The notes: a model not told the origin generated them from the letters alone. Positions 33,226 to 43,133 are shown, counted from the stretch's first letter. The stretch: 64,000 bases of DNA from Clostridium bovifaecis (GCA_009738435.1 CP046522.1:1209249-1273248); one strand, 5' to 3'. A program made the numbers and translations.

Positions 33226-35075
33226 ATGTTTGGATATAATGGAAAAGTACTAAGAGTCAATTTAAGTGAAGAGAGTATTAAAGTAGAACCTTTAGATTTA
33301 GAAACAGCTCAAAAATATATTGGGGCTAGAGGGTTAGGGGTTAAAACATTTATAGGTGAAGTAGACCCAAAAGTAGATGCACTTAGTCCGGAAAACAAAT
33401 TTATTATTGCTACTGGACCAATAACAGCGGCACCTATGCCAACTAGTGGAAGATATATGGTCGTTACCAAAGCACCTTTAACTGGAACAATAGCAATTTC
33501 TAACTCAGGCGGAAAATGGGGAGCAGAATTAAAAAGAACTGGCTATGATATGGTAATTTTAGAAGGAAGAGCAGAAAAACCAGTATATAAATATTACTGA
33601 TGAAAATGTAGAAATAAAAGATGCTCAAGGACTATGGGGAAAGATTGTTTCTGAAACAACAAAGTCTCTTGAAGAAGTTCATGATAAAGCAAAGGTACTT
33701 TGCATTGGACCAGCAGGAGAAAAATTATCTCTTATGTCAGCTGTTATGAACGATGTAGATAGAGCAGCAGGTCGTGGAGGAGTTGGTGCGGTTCTAGGAT
33801 CCAAAAATGTAAAGGCTATCACAGTAAAAGGAAGCGGCAAGGTGCAATTACCAGATGATAAAAAGGCTCAAGAAGTAGGACTTGCTAAGACAAAGATTTT
33901 AAGAGATGACCCGGTTGCAGGAAACGGTCTTCCAAGCTATGGTAGTGCAGTACTAGTTAATATCATAAATGAAAATGGAATTCTACCAGTTCGTAACTTC
34001 CAAAAATCTTACACAGATCTTGCTGATGAAATCAGTGGAGAAACTATGACAGAAAAGACACTTGTTAGAAAAAATCCTTGCTACAGATGTCCAATTGCTT
34101 GTGGAAGGTGGGTTAAATTAGAAGATGGTACAGAATGTGGAGGACCAGAATACGAAACTCTATGGTCATTCGGCTCTGACTGTGATAATTATGATATAAA
34201 TGCAATAAATGTAGCAAATATGCTATGCAATGAATATGGATTAGATACAATTTCAGCAGGAGCTACAATTGCAGCAGCTATGGAATTGTATGAAAAAGGA
34301 CTTATTAAGGATGAAGAAATAGCAGCTGATGGTTTATCTCTGAACTGGGGAGACGCAAAGGCAATAGTTGAATGGACTAGAAAAATTGGATTAAGAGAAG
34401 GCTTTGGCGACAAGTTAGCAGATGGCTCATATAGATTATGCGAAAGCTATGGACATCCAGAATATTCTATGACTGTAAAAAAGCAAGAACTTGCAGCTTA
34501 TGACCCAAGAGGAGTACAAGGGCATGGTGTTAACTATGCAACAAACAATAGAGGTGGCTGTCATATTAAAGGATATATGATTAATCCAGAAATACTAGGG
34601 TATCCTGAAAAATTAGACCGTTTTGCACTTGATGGCAAGTCAGCCTACACAAAAGTATTCCAGGATCTAACAGCTGTAATTGATTCTTTAGGATTATGCG
34701 TATTCACTACATTTGGATTTGGTGCACAGGATTATGTAGATATATAATGCGGTTTGTGGAGAAGTTTATAACGTAGAAACATTACTTAAGGCAGGAGATA
34801 GAATCTGGAATCTAGAGAAGATATTCAACCTAAGAGCTGGCATAGATAGTTCAGAAGATACTCTTCCTAAGAGATTATTAGAAACAGCTATACCAGAAGG
34901 ACCATCAGAAGGACATGTTCATGAATTAAGTGTGTTATTGCCTCAATATTATGAAGCAAGAGGATGGGATGAAAACGGAATTCCTAAAAAGGAAACTCTG
35001 GAGAAGCTTGGTCTTGATGAATATATAGAATATGTTGAAGAATATATTGCAAATGCTGAAGCAGCGGTAGACTAG
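33226..35075 (+). pseudogene. aor: Tungsten aldehyde:ferredoxin oxidoreductase, two frameshifts
   Basis: Starts MFGYNGKVLRVNLSEE after AGGGGGGATATATA. Residues include ATGPITAAPMPTSGRYMVV and NSGGKWGAELKRTGYD (pterin region), DRAAGRGGVGAVLGSKN, the 4Fe-4S motif NPCYRCPIACGR (C-x2-C-x3-C) and the distal Cys in SLGLCVFTTFG. It ends [10 protein letters not shown] at TAG 35073. Breaks at about 33588 and 34740 each fit loss of one AT unit (restoring PVYINITDE and YVDIYNAV). Restored length is about 617 residues, normal for AOR. It reversibly reduces carboxylic acids to aldehydes with ferredoxin. If the breaks are real the enzyme is lost. Confidence 0.92.
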
Positions 35076-35089
35076 AATATTAATTTTTA

Positions 35090-35123
35090 GAAGAATGAAT
35101 CCTTTGAATAGGATTCATTCTTT
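35090..35123 (+). terminator. Hairpin between aor and moaD
   Basis: AGAATGAATCC-TTTGAAT-GGATTCATTCT followed by TTC only. The T-tail is short, so it may allow read-through to moaD. Confidence 0.6.
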
Positions 35124-35168
35124 CAGCTTAATATGAAAGCGAAGTTACCGTAGAAGGGAGGTATACTA

Positions 35169-35393
35169 ATGAAAATAGAAGTAAGGCTTTTCGCATACTT
35201 TAGAAATGGGCGATGGAAAAGACAAAGTATGGAGTTTAAAGATAGAAGTACTTTAGCTGATATAATAAAAGAAATTGGAATAAAAGAAGAGGAATTATCC
35301 ATAGGTCTCATCAATGGTAGAGATGGTTCTTTAGATAGGGAAGTAAAAGATGGAGATGTTTTAGCCTTATTTCCACCAGTAGGTGGAGGTTGA
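35169..35393 (+). CDS. moaD: MoaD/ThiS family sulfur carrier
   Basis: 74 residues with a beta-grasp pattern (MKIEVRLFAYFRNGR, VKDGDVLALFPPVGGG) and the essential C-terminal Gly-Gly. The terminal glycine would be adenylylated by the MoeB-like enzyme at 30857 and carry sulfur to the pterin dithiolene. MoaD genes next to aor are common. GAAGGGAGG precedes the ATG. No MoaE is seen in the window. Confidence 0.88.
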   Translation: MKIEVRLFAYFRNGRWKRQSMEFKDRSTLADIIKEIGIKEEELSIGLINGRDGSLDREVKDGDVLALFPPVGGG

Positions 35394-35436
35394 TAAGTAG
35401 GAATTAGGCTATTGCTACAAGGTAACATCATATAAA

Positions 35437-35470
35437 AGGTCGGCAATAACAAATGCCGACTTTGTTTATT
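35437..35470 (+). terminator. Terminator after moaD
   Basis: GTCGGCA-TTAC-type loop-TGCCGAC stem followed by TTTGTTTATT. Confidence 0.8.
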
Positions 35471-35560
35471 ATAATAACTAAATGCTAGTAAGTCACTTAT
35501 AAAAGATGGTAAAATTATTAACATAGCATGAATTATATTAGATGACTTAGAGGTGATAAT

Positions 35561-36529
35561 ATGATTACAGAACTTTATAAAAATATTTATAGACAAGGAA
35601 TTCCTTTACCTAAGAATCCGTTGAAAGAAATTAATAGCTATATAGTATCCGAAGATAGAAACCTAATTATTGATACAGGATTTAATACAGAGGAATGCAA
35701 GGAGAAGTTTATGCAAGGGGTTCAGGAATTAGGCATTGACCTTAATAAAACGGACCTGCTTATCACTCATTTACATTCAGATCATTCAGGACTTGCAGCA
35801 ACCTTAAATAAGGAAGGCATTAAGGTGTACACAGGCAAAATTGATGGGAAAATGATAAATGATATGACGGATGAAGCATATTGGAAAAAGTTTGATGATT
35901 ATAAAAAAATGTTTGATTTGGAAAAAGATCATATATCTTTTGATGATCATCCTGGATATAAATATTCTCCTAAAGAGCTAATTGAATTTATTCCATTAGA
36001 AGAAGGAGATATACTAAGGATTGGTCAATATTCTCTTGAGATAATAGATATTCCAGGGCATACTCCAGGTCACATAGGGCTGTATGAGAGAAAACATAAG
36101 TTATTTTTTGGAGGAGATCATGTTCTAGATAAAATAACTCCTAATATTACCTTTTGGGGATTTGATAAGGATATATTATCAGTTTATTTTAATAGCTTAA
36201 AAAAGGTTTATAAATATGATATAAATTATCTTTTTACAGCTCACAGAGATATTATAAGGGACCATAAAAAGAGGATTAGTGAACTGCTGAAACACCATGA
36301 AAATCGATTAAATGAAGTTATGGAAATAATAGAAGAACAAGAGAAAACTGTACGAGATACTGCTGCAAGTATGCATTGGGAATTGAGGTACAATGGTTGG
36401 GAGGAGTTTCCTAGTCCCCAAAAATGGTTTGCATCAGGAGAAGCTATGTCACACTTAGAGCACCTTGTCTTTATAGGAAAAGCTGAAAGAACAGAGAAAA
36501 AAGGTATTTTGTATTATAAGTTTAAATAA
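35561..36529 (+). CDS. MBL-fold metallo-hydrolase
   Basis: 322 residues. Metal motif THLHSDHSG (HxHxDH) near residue 68, further ligands in IPGHTPGHIG and FFGGDHVLD, and a downstream AHRD. The C-terminal about 80 residues look like the winged-helix extension of LACTB2-like proteins. Cytoplasmic, substrate unknown; thioester or nucleic-acid hydrolysis are the usual activities of close relatives. AGAGGTGAT precedes the ATG. Monocistronic. Confidence 0.88.
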   Translation: MITELYKNIYRQGIPLPKNPLKEINSYIVSEDRNLIIDTGFNTEECKEKFMQGVQELGIDLNKTDLLITHLHSDHSGLAATLNKEGIKVYTGKIDGKMINDMTDEAYWKKFDDYKKMFDLEKDHISFDDHPGYKYSPKELIEFIPLEEGDILRIGQYSLEIIDIPGHTPGHIGLYERKHKLFFGGDHVLDKITPNITFWGFDKDILSVYFNSLKKVYKYDINYLFTAHRDIIRDHKKRISELLKHHENRLNEVMEIIEEQEKTVRDTAASMHWELRYNGWEEFPSPQKWFASGEAMSHLEHLVFIGKAERTEKKGILYYKFK

Positions 36530-36680
36530 AAAGTTGTTTAGCACTTTTCTATTTATCACTAATTGCTAGCAGATATCAAGTATATAATAAGTGTTTAGAA
36601 ATTAGTGACTAGATGAAGTAACTGCTGTCTATAATATATAATAATAGTAATAATATGATAGATAGGAGGTGCTTAATATT

Positions 36681-36947
36681 ATGAGAATTAATGATATAGA
36701 AACTAATTCTACGTTAGAAGTAACAGGCAGTGAGGATTTAGTGCTTAATGCGTTAGATTCATTAAATGAAAAAATTACGGATGAAATTGTTTTAATATTC
36801 GATAAAGATGGATATGATATTTCAATTAAAGATTATAAGATAGAACTTCCAAAGAAAAAGGTAGAGGAGTTTTTAGAAAATAAAGAAGACTCCTTAGACA
36901 GATATATACTAAAAAGCTTAGAGAAAAAGGGATATAGAGCTAGATAA
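36681..36947 (+). CDS. Small hypothetical protein
   Basis: 88 residues from ATG 36681, nine bases after AGGAGGTG (an in-frame GTG at 36669 overlaps that site). Acidic N-terminal half, basic end KSLEKKGYRAR, no membrane segment, no family recognised. The strong ribosome site makes it a likely real gene. Confidence 0.65.
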   Translation: MRINDIETNSTLEVTGSEDLVLNALDSLNEKITDEIVLIFDKDGYDISIKDYKIELPKKKVEEFLENKEDSLDRYILKSLEKKGYRAR

Positions 36948-37016
36948 AGTTTGCTCTTTTTTTCTCTATATGTTATAAAATAAATAAAAACATTTGATAT
37001 AGAGAAAGGGAGTACT

Positions 37017-38915
37017 ATGAATCTTTTAAGCGCAGAAAATATTACGAAAAGTTATAGTGAAAAGAAACTATTTGATAATATAAGTTTAGGTATCAATGAA
37101 GGAGACAAAATAGGAGTAATAGGTGTAAATGGTACAGGAAAAAGTACACTACTAAAGGTTATTGCAGGAATTGAAGAAATGGATGAGGGAAGGATAGTTA
37201 AAGGAAACTCTGTAAGAATAGAGTATCTTTCTCAAAATCCATGCTTTGATTCTGAGGCTTCGGTTTTAGAGCAGGTTTTTAAAGGAAATTCTCCAGTTAT
37301 GAAAGTTATAAGGGAATATGAAGAAGGAATTCAGAATCCAGAAACATCAAATGACAAATTAATGAAGCTTACTCATGATATGGATGTAATGAACGCTTGG
37401 AGTTTAGAAAGTGAAGCAAAGGCAGTACTTACCCAGCTGGGAATTTCTGAGTTTAGCACAAAGGTAGGCACTTTGTCAGGAGGACAGAGAAAAAGAATAG
37501 CTCTAGCAGCAGCTTTAATAAACCCTTCTGATTTACTAATTTTAGATGAACCGACAAATCATCTTGATAATGATACTATTGATTGGTTAGAGCAGTATCT
37601 TAACAAAAGAAAAGGTGCTCTTCTTATGATTACTCATGATAGATATTTTTTAGATAGAGTAGTGAATGAAATCATAGAATTGGACAAGGGAAACCTTTAT
37701 ACATATAAAGGCAACTATAGCAGTTTCCTAGAAAAGAAGTTAGAAAGAGAAGCTATAGAAGTAGCTAACGAAAAAAAGAGACAGAGTCTTTTTAAAAAGG
37801 AATTAGCATGGATAAAGAGAGGTGCAAAGGCAAGAACAACAAAGCAGAAGGCCAGAATAGACCGCTTTGAAAAATTAAGTGAGCAAGCAGTAGATATATC
37901 TAATGAGAAGCTAGATATATCAGTTGGAAGCAGTCGTCTTGGCAAGAAGGTAATTGAACTTGAGCATATAAGCAAAGCTTTTGGTAACAAAAGGTTGATT
38001 GATGATTTTAGCTATATTGTATTGAGAAATGATAGGGTAGGTATAATAGGGGCAAATGGTATGGGTAAATCAACTCTTATGAATATACTAAGCGGAAAAA
38101 TGGGGCCAGATAGCGGTAAAATTGACATTGGAGAAACAGTAAGGATAGGGTTGTACTCTCAAGAAGTCTTAGATATGGATGAAAATTTAAGAGTTATAGA
38201 ATATATAAAAGAAGCAGCAGAGTTTTTAACTACTGCAGAAGGAGACAAAATAAGTGCTTCTCAAATGTTAGAGAGATTTCTATTTCCACCATCTGCTCAG
38301 TGGACTCCAATATCAAAGCTTTCAGGAGGAGAAAAGAGGAGATTATATTTATTAAGAGTTCTCATGGAAGCACCGAATGTATTGCTGCTAGATGAGCCAA
38401 CTAATGATTTAGATATAGAAACTCTCACAATTCTAGAAGATTATCTTGAAAATTTCCAAGGTGCAGTTATTACTGTTTCCCATGATAGATATTTCTTAGA
38501 TAGGATGATAGAGAAGATTTTTGATTTTGAGGGTAATGGAAAGATAGTTCAATATACAGGAAATTATTCAGAGTTTAAAGAGAGTGTAAATGTTAACGAG
38601 AGTAAGGAAAGGGAAGCTGAAGACAAAAGTTTAAAAGGCGCAAGCAAAGATAATTCTGAAAGAAAGAAAGAAAAGGCTTTAAAGTTTTCTTATAAAGAAC
38701 AAAAGGAATATGAAGAAATAGACGCTGTAGTTGCTGGGCTTGAAGAGAAAATAGAGGAATTAGAAATGAAAATTAGCAAAGCAGGCTCTGATTATGCATT
38801 ACTCCAGGAGTTGTTAAAAGAAAAAGAGAATTTTGAGAAGCAGCTGGAAGAAAAGATGGAGAGATGGGTTTATCTCAATGAGTTAGCAGAAAAGATTGCA
38901 CAAAGTAAGATGTAA
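37017..38915 (+). CDS. ABC-F family ATPase (Uup-like)
   Basis: 632 residues, two ABC domains without membrane segments. Domain 1: GVNGTGKST, LSGGQRKRIALAAAL, LLILDEPTNHLD. Domain 2: GANGMGKST, LSGGEKRRLYLLRVL, LLLDEPTNDLD. An inter-domain linker rich in Lys/Arg (about 230-300) is the usual ribosome-contacting arm. A charged C-terminal coiled coil (about 560-630) is of the Uup type, which binds branched DNA or ribosomes. Both ATPase sites look intact. Confidence 0.92.
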   Translation: MNLLSAENITKSYSEKKLFDNISLGINEGDKIGVIGVNGTGKSTLLKVIAGIEEMDEGRIVKGNSVRIEYLSQNPCFDSEASVLEQVFKGNSPVMKVIREYEEGIQNPETSNDKLMKLTHDMDVMNAWSLESEAKAVLTQLGISEFSTKVGTLSGGQRKRIALAAALINPSDLLILDEPTNHLDNDTIDWLEQYLNKRKGALLMITHDRYFLDRVVNEIIELDKGNLYTYKGNYSSFLEKKLEREAIEVANEKKRQSLFKKELAWIKRGAKARTTKQKARIDRFEKLSEQAVDISNEKLDISVGSSRLGKKVIELEHISKAFGNKRLIDDFSYIVLRNDRVGIIGANGMGKSTLMNILSGKMGPDSGKIDIGETVRIGLYSQEVLDMDENLRVIEYIKEAAEFLTTAEGDKISASQMLERFLFPPSAQWTPISKLSGGEKRRLYLLRVLMEAPNVLLLDEPTNDLDIETLTILEDYLENFQGAVITVSHDRYFLDRMIEKIFDFEGNGKIVQYTGNYSEFKESVNVNESKEREAEDKSLKGASKDNSERKKEKALKFSYKEQKEYEEIDAVVAGLEEKIEELEMKISKAGSDYALLQELLKEKENFEKQLEEKMERWVYLNELAEKIAQSKM

Positions 38916-38955
38916 ATATAAAAGGAGAACTTGGTGAAGTTCTCCTTTTATATTA
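38915..38955. terminator. Bidirectional terminator between the two ABC-F genes
   Basis: ATATAAAAGGAGAACTT pairs with AAGTTCTCCTTTTATAT around GGTG, between convergent genes. Confidence 0.9.
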
Positions 38956-38969
38956 CCAAACTCTTCTGC

Positions 38970-40556
38970 TTATGCACCTGTAGTTTCAAGGTATTCATCG
39001 TAAGTCATTCTCTTGTCAACCATTCCTGTAGGTGTAAGGGCGATAATTCTATTTGCTATAGTTTGTATAAATTGGTGATCATGAGAAGCAAATAGGATAT
39101 TGCTGCTGTAATCACGAAGTCCATTATTTAATGCAGTTATAGATTCAAGGTCAAGGTGATTTGTAGGTTGGTCTAGGATTAACACATTCGCATTGCTTAA
39201 CATCATTTTTGAAAGCATGCATCTTACTTTTTCTCCTCCAGACAACACATTGGCTTGCTTTAAAGCTTCTTCACCAGAGAAGAGCATTCTTCCAAGGAAG
39301 CCTCTTAAATAACTTTCTGATTTTTCTTCTGAAAACTGGCGAAGCCAATCAACTAAAGTTAAATCTACGTTATTAAAAAATTCAGAGTTATCCTTAGGGA
39401 AATAAGCATTAGTAATAGTAACTCCCCACTTATATTTTCCACTGTCTGGTTCCAATTCTCCAGTTAGAATTTTAAATAATGTAGTTACTGCAAGTTCATC
39501 TCCTACAAAGGCGATTTTATCATCCTTAGAAACCATAAAGCTTACATTATCTAGAACCTTTTCGCCATCTATAGTTTTAGACAATCCATCTACCATAAGA
39601 ATGTCATTTCCAACCTCTCTATTTGGCTTAAATCCAACATAAGGATATTTTCTGCTTGAAGGTTGAATGTCATCTAAAGTTATCTTATCCAATAACTTTT
39701 TACGAGAAGTAGCTTGTTTTGACTTAGAAGCATTAGCACTAAATCTTGCAATAAAGTCTTGTAATTCTTTGATCTTTTCTTCCTTTTTCTTATTTTGATC
39801 TTTAGCCATTTGAAGAGCTAGTTGACTTGACTCATACCAGAAATCATAATTCCCAACATATAGCTTAATTTTACCAAAGTCAACATCAGCCATGTGTGTA
39901 CAAACGTTATTTAAAAAGTGTCTGTCATGGGATACAACTATAACAGTACCTTCAAAATTTATTAAGAATTCTTGAAGCCAGTTTATAGCTTTAATATCTA
40001 AATGGTTAGTAGGCTCGTCTAGGATTAGTATTCCTGGCTTTCCAAATAATGCTTGAGCAAGAAGTACCTTAATCTTTTCTGAACCTGTTAATTCAGATAC
40101 TTTCTTGTAATGAAATTCTGTTCCAATACCTAATCCTTGAAGTAAGGAAGAAGCTTCTGATTCCGCTTCCCATCCATTTAAATCCGCAAATTCACCTTCA
40201 AGTTCTGATGCCTTTATTCCATCTTCATCAGTAAAGTCAGGCTTTGCATAAAGAGCATCTTTTTCCTTCATGATTTCATAAAGCCTTGCATTTCCCATTA
40301 TAACTGTTTCTAAAACTTCATAATCATCATATTGATAATGATCCTGCTTTAAAACAGACATTCTAATTCCATTTGGAATACTTACATCTCCTGTGTTAGG
40401 TTCAATTTCTCCAGATAATATTTTTAAAAAAGTACTTTTTCCTGCGCCATTTGCGCCTATAACACCATAACAATTACCAGGAGTAAATTTTAAATTCACA
40501 TCTTCAAAAAGTTTTCTTTCGCCATATCTTAAACTTACATTAGTTACTGTAATCAC
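38970..40556 (-). CDS. ABC-F family ATPase (YbiT/YkpA-like)
   Basis: 528 residues. Domain 1: GANGAGKST, signature-like LTGSEKIKVLLAQAL, LILDEPTNHLD. Domain 2 has a degenerate Walker A (AFVGDELAVTTLFK, no GKS), LSGGEKVRCMLSKMM and DQPTNHLD with Gln in place of the catalytic Glu. These substitutions are characteristic of the YbiT/YkpA branch rather than signs of decay. Probably a translation factor acting on ribosomes. ATG at 40556; upstream on the minus strand is AAGGATGG. Confidence 0.92.
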   Translation of the reverse strand: MITVTNVSLRYGERKLFEDVNLKFTPGNCYGVIGANGAGKSTFLKILSGEIEPNTGDVSIPNGIRMSVLKQDHYQYDDYEVLETVIMGNARLYEIMKEKDALYAKPDFTDEDGIKASELEGEFADLNGWEAESEASSLLQGLGIGTEFHYKKVSELTGSEKIKVLLAQALFGKPGILILDEPTNHLDIKAINWLQEFLINFEGTVIVVSHDRHFLNNVCTHMADVDFGKIKLYVGNYDFWYESSQLALQMAKDQNKKKEEKIKELQDFIARFSANASKSKQATSRKKLLDKITLDDIQPSSRKYPYVGFKPNREVGNDILMVDGLSKTIDGEKVLDNVSFMVSKDDKIAFVGDELAVTTLFKILTGELEPDSGKYKWGVTITNAYFPKDNSEFFNNVDLTLVDWLRQFSEEKSESYLRGFLGRMLFSGEEALKQANVLSGGEKVRCMLSKMMLSNANVLILDQPTNHLDLESITALNNGLRDYSSNILFASHDHQFIQTIANRIIALTPTGMVDKRMTYDEYLETTGA

Positions 40557-40626
40557 GACATTACCATCCTTCTCTTGTATTTTACAATCATCCCGATATT
40601 ATATCATAGATTTAAGTAAATTAAAA

Positions 40627-40676
40627 TAGAGCCAGTGCACTGTATTAATATCCAGTGTACTGACTCATTTTTTATT
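40627..40676. terminator. Hairpin terminator
   Basis: GAGCCAGTGCACTG...CAGTGTACTGACTC stem with ATTTTTTATT on the right, between the two leftward genes. Confidence 0.65.
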
Positions 40677-40739
40677 CTATAAAATAATTGTTGTTTAAAG
40701 GAGCTTGTACTATTTTATAGCCTCTTTATGCAATTGAGA

Positions 40740-41129
40740 TTATAAACCTTGTCCAACGGTTGGGCACAAGGGGACTCTAACTAAAACAAGTTCGTCTGCG
40801 GTGCTAGTCTCAACGTCAAATACTAGAAATACATCTCCATCAAGTGCAAATGCACAGATAAAATCTATATCTCTTCCAGGAGCTGAAGTTGGGATTATGT
40901 TTACTATACGACATAATCCAATTTGTGGTGTTAATGCCGCTGCTTGAGAAGGCGTTTAATTTATTATAAGCACTTGTTTTATATTTTCACCTGGTACACT
41001 TACTTCTATCTCAACAAGCAATAGAAAAGTATTATCTATCCTAGCAACGCATGTTGCTCCAAAGCTAATAGGATTTTGTTGAGTGATTACATTATTTGAA
41101 GATGGATTTACAGTTTGTGCTGGATTCAT
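40740..41129 (-). pseudogene. Hypothetical protein with an in-frame stop
   Basis: ATG at 41129 with AGGTGG eight bases ahead. The first 57 codons (NPISFGATCVARIDNTFLLL, GENIKQVLIIN) end at TAA 40956-40958. The same frame stays open for about 70 more codons (TPSQAAALTPQIGLCRIVN through LVRVPLCPTVGQGL) with good codon use. TTA to TAA would be a single-base change. Restored it is a 129-residue beta-rich protein with no signal peptide. I do not recognise the family. Confidence 0.55.
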
Positions 41130-41371
41130 TTTATTTACCACCTACTTTTGTATTAAAGATAAGAGACTTGTCCCTACTTCTAATATAGAATACTCTACAT
41201 TTTAAAAAAGGTTAAAATTTTTATATCACAAAAGTAGAACTTTTAAGAAATTATTATACTTAACAATTGATCAACCATGTATAATTATATTATATGCTGT
41301 AAAGTAGTAAGTAGATTTAGACTTTACGGAATTCTGAAAAGCCTAAATAAAAACTTAAGGGGGAATTGGTT

Positions 41372-41887
41372 ATGACAACTAATAAAAAGGTTGTAAGTCT
41401 TATTCATAATGATTTTGAAGATTTGGAATTATGGTACCCGATTTTAAGGTTGAGAGAAGAAGGTGTAGAAGTAGTTGTAGCTGGGGAAAAGGCTGGAGAA
41501 AAATATGTCGGCAAGTATGGAGTTCCTGCATATTCAGATTGTGCCTTCAAGGATATAAAAGCAGAAGAGTTTGATGGCATTTTAATACCAGGTGGATGGG
41601 CTCCGGACAGGCTAAGAAGATTCCCAGAAGTAATAGAACTTGTACAAAAGATGAATGAGGAAAACAAGGTGATAGGGCAAATATGTCATGCTGGATGGGT
41701 ATCAATTTCAGCTAAGATTCTAAAAGGAAAGAATGTTACAAGTACGCCAGGAATTAAGGATGATATGGAGAATGCAGGTGCTATTTGGCTAAATGAGCCT
41801 GTAGTTGTAGACAAAAACATTGTTTCAAGCAGGCGTCCAATGGATTTACCTATGTATATGCAAAAATATATTGAAACTTTAAAGTGA
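41372..41887 (+). CDS. DJ-1/PfpI family protein (type 1 glutamine amidotransferase-like)
   Basis: 171 residues from ATG 41372 (AAGGGGG eight bases ahead). Motifs: IHNDFEDLELWYPI, DGILIPGGWAPDRLR, and the nucleophile elbow GQICHAGW with Cys then His. Relatives are deglycases, chaperones or intracellular peptidases of stress defence; activity here is not predictable. Monocistronic with its own terminator. Confidence 0.9.
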   Translation: MTTNKKVVSLIHNDFEDLELWYPILRLREEGVEVVVAGEKAGEKYVGKYGVPAYSDCAFKDIKAEEFDGILIPGGWAPDRLRRFPEVIELVQKMNEENKVIGQICHAGWVSISAKILKGKNVTSTPGIKDDMENAGAIWLNEPVVVDKNIVSSRRPMDLPMYMQKYIETLK

Positions 41888-41890
41888 TGG

Positions 41891-41921
41891 TAAGCTCCTT
41901 AAATTTATTTTTAAGGAGCTG
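41891..41921 (+). terminator. Terminator-like hairpin after PfpI gene
   Basis: AGCTCCTTAAA...TTTAAGGAGCT stem. No long T-run follows, so efficiency is uncertain. Confidence 0.6.
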
Positions 41922-42110
41922 CTCTAAAAATAAGATTAAATAGTATTAATAAAGCGCTAGTTAGTTGGCAGTATTGTTTAGTATTTTAGAATTAATAAAA
42001 AGTTCAAAAAATTAAAAAAAATATAGAAAAATTTTTCAATATGTTGTATAATATTACATGTAAACAGTTTCAAAGCAATAATAGAGAAATTTGTTTTTTT
42101 AGCATAAAAA

Positions 42111-42360
42111 TGAGACTAAGGTTCACGATATGAAACTTACAATAATATATAGGCATTAATAATAAATAATAAGATAATAGATTTAACTTTAACAGTATGG
42201 ATAGTGTTAAAGTTAAATAATTTAGGATATAAGGCTTATACTATATAATATGAAGTAAAAGGCAGTAGAAAAGCCTATTTATGCGCATATGAAAATTATG
42301 AGATTAAGGTTCGCTATGTGAAACAAATTAGAACTTGCTAAAAGTGAAACTAAGTTTCAC
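42111..42360 (+). promoter_or_regulatory. Three repeated operators upstream of the sugar-acid cluster
   Basis: TGAGACTAAGGTTCAC (42111-42126), TGAGATTAAGGTTCGC (42299-42314) and TGAAACTAAGTTTCAC (42345-42360). The third, with one more base, is a perfect palindrome GTGAAAC-TAA-GTTTCAC. The first two are each followed after 4 bases by an extra TGAAAC. The pattern fits KdgR/IclR-type operators, and an IclR gene closes the cluster. The rest of the 0.5-kb gap (41922-42452) shows no ORF. Confidence 0.65.
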
Positions 42361-42452
42361 AGTGTGGTATACTATGAAAGAAGGTGGAATGAAGAATAGT
42401 ATAAAAGATAAAGGTTAAAAGTAAGCAGAAATCAGAAAAGAGGGTGAAATAT

Positions 42453-43088
42453 ATGTATAAAGATGTACTTCAAAGTATTGGGGAGAAGAAAATAGTTGCT
42501 ATACTTAGAGGACTTTCATTTTTGCAGAGTATGAAAACGATTGAAACTTTAATTGAGAGTGGAATAACTAATATTGAAGTCACGTTGAATACACCAAATG
42601 CGATAGAATGCATTCATAAAGCCTTAGAAGAATTTGGTGATGTGGCTAATATTGGAGCAGGTACAGTTAAAAATGAAGAAGATGCGAAAAAAGCTGTACA
42701 AGCTGGAGCTAGGTTTATATTAACTCCAAATCTTTCAATAAATACTGTAGAGTATGCAAATACAGAAAACGTTTTAATTATTCCAGGAGTATTAACTCCT
42801 ACAGAAATAGTAACTGCACAGAATTTAGGATGCAAGATGGTAAAAATATTCCCTATATCAGCAGTAAATAAGAGATATATAAAAGAGATTAAAGGGCCTT
42901 TAGATGATATAAAAGTTATGGCCGTTGGTGGAGTTGGATTAGAAAATATAGAGCAATATCTGAGTGTTGGTGCTGATGCTTTTGGACTAGGGTCTTCTCT
43001 AATAAAGACAGATTTAATAAATGAAGAAAGATATGATTTGCTTAAAGAGCATTTTAGAAAGTATGTTGATTTATTAAACAGGTTTTAA
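42453..43088 (+). CDS. eda: 2-dehydro-3-deoxy-phosphogluconate (KDPG/KDPGal) aldolase
   Basis: 211 residues from ATG 42453 (GAGGGTG ahead). Class I aldolase: IVAILRGLS, NIEVTLNTPNA with the catalytic Glu, GAGTVKNEEDAKKA, and the Schiff-base Lys in KMVKIFPISAV, then VMAVGGVGLENIEQYL. It splits the 6-phosphate into pyruvate and glyceraldehyde-3-phosphate, the last step after the kinase at 46201. First gene of the operon controlled by the operators just upstream. Confidence 0.92.
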   Translation: MYKDVLQSIGEKKIVAILRGLSFLQSMKTIETLIESGITNIEVTLNTPNAIECIHKALEEFGDVANIGAGTVKNEEDAKKAVQAGARFILTPNLSINTVEYANTENVLIIPGVLTPTEIVTAQNLGCKMVKIFPISAVNKRYIKEIKGPLDDIKVMAVGGVGLENIEQYLSVGADAFGLGSSLIKTDLINEERYDLLKEHFRKYVDLLNRF

Positions 43089-43133
43089 GATTTAAATGTC
43101 TTAAGATAAATAACTTTAATGGAGGTATTTAAG

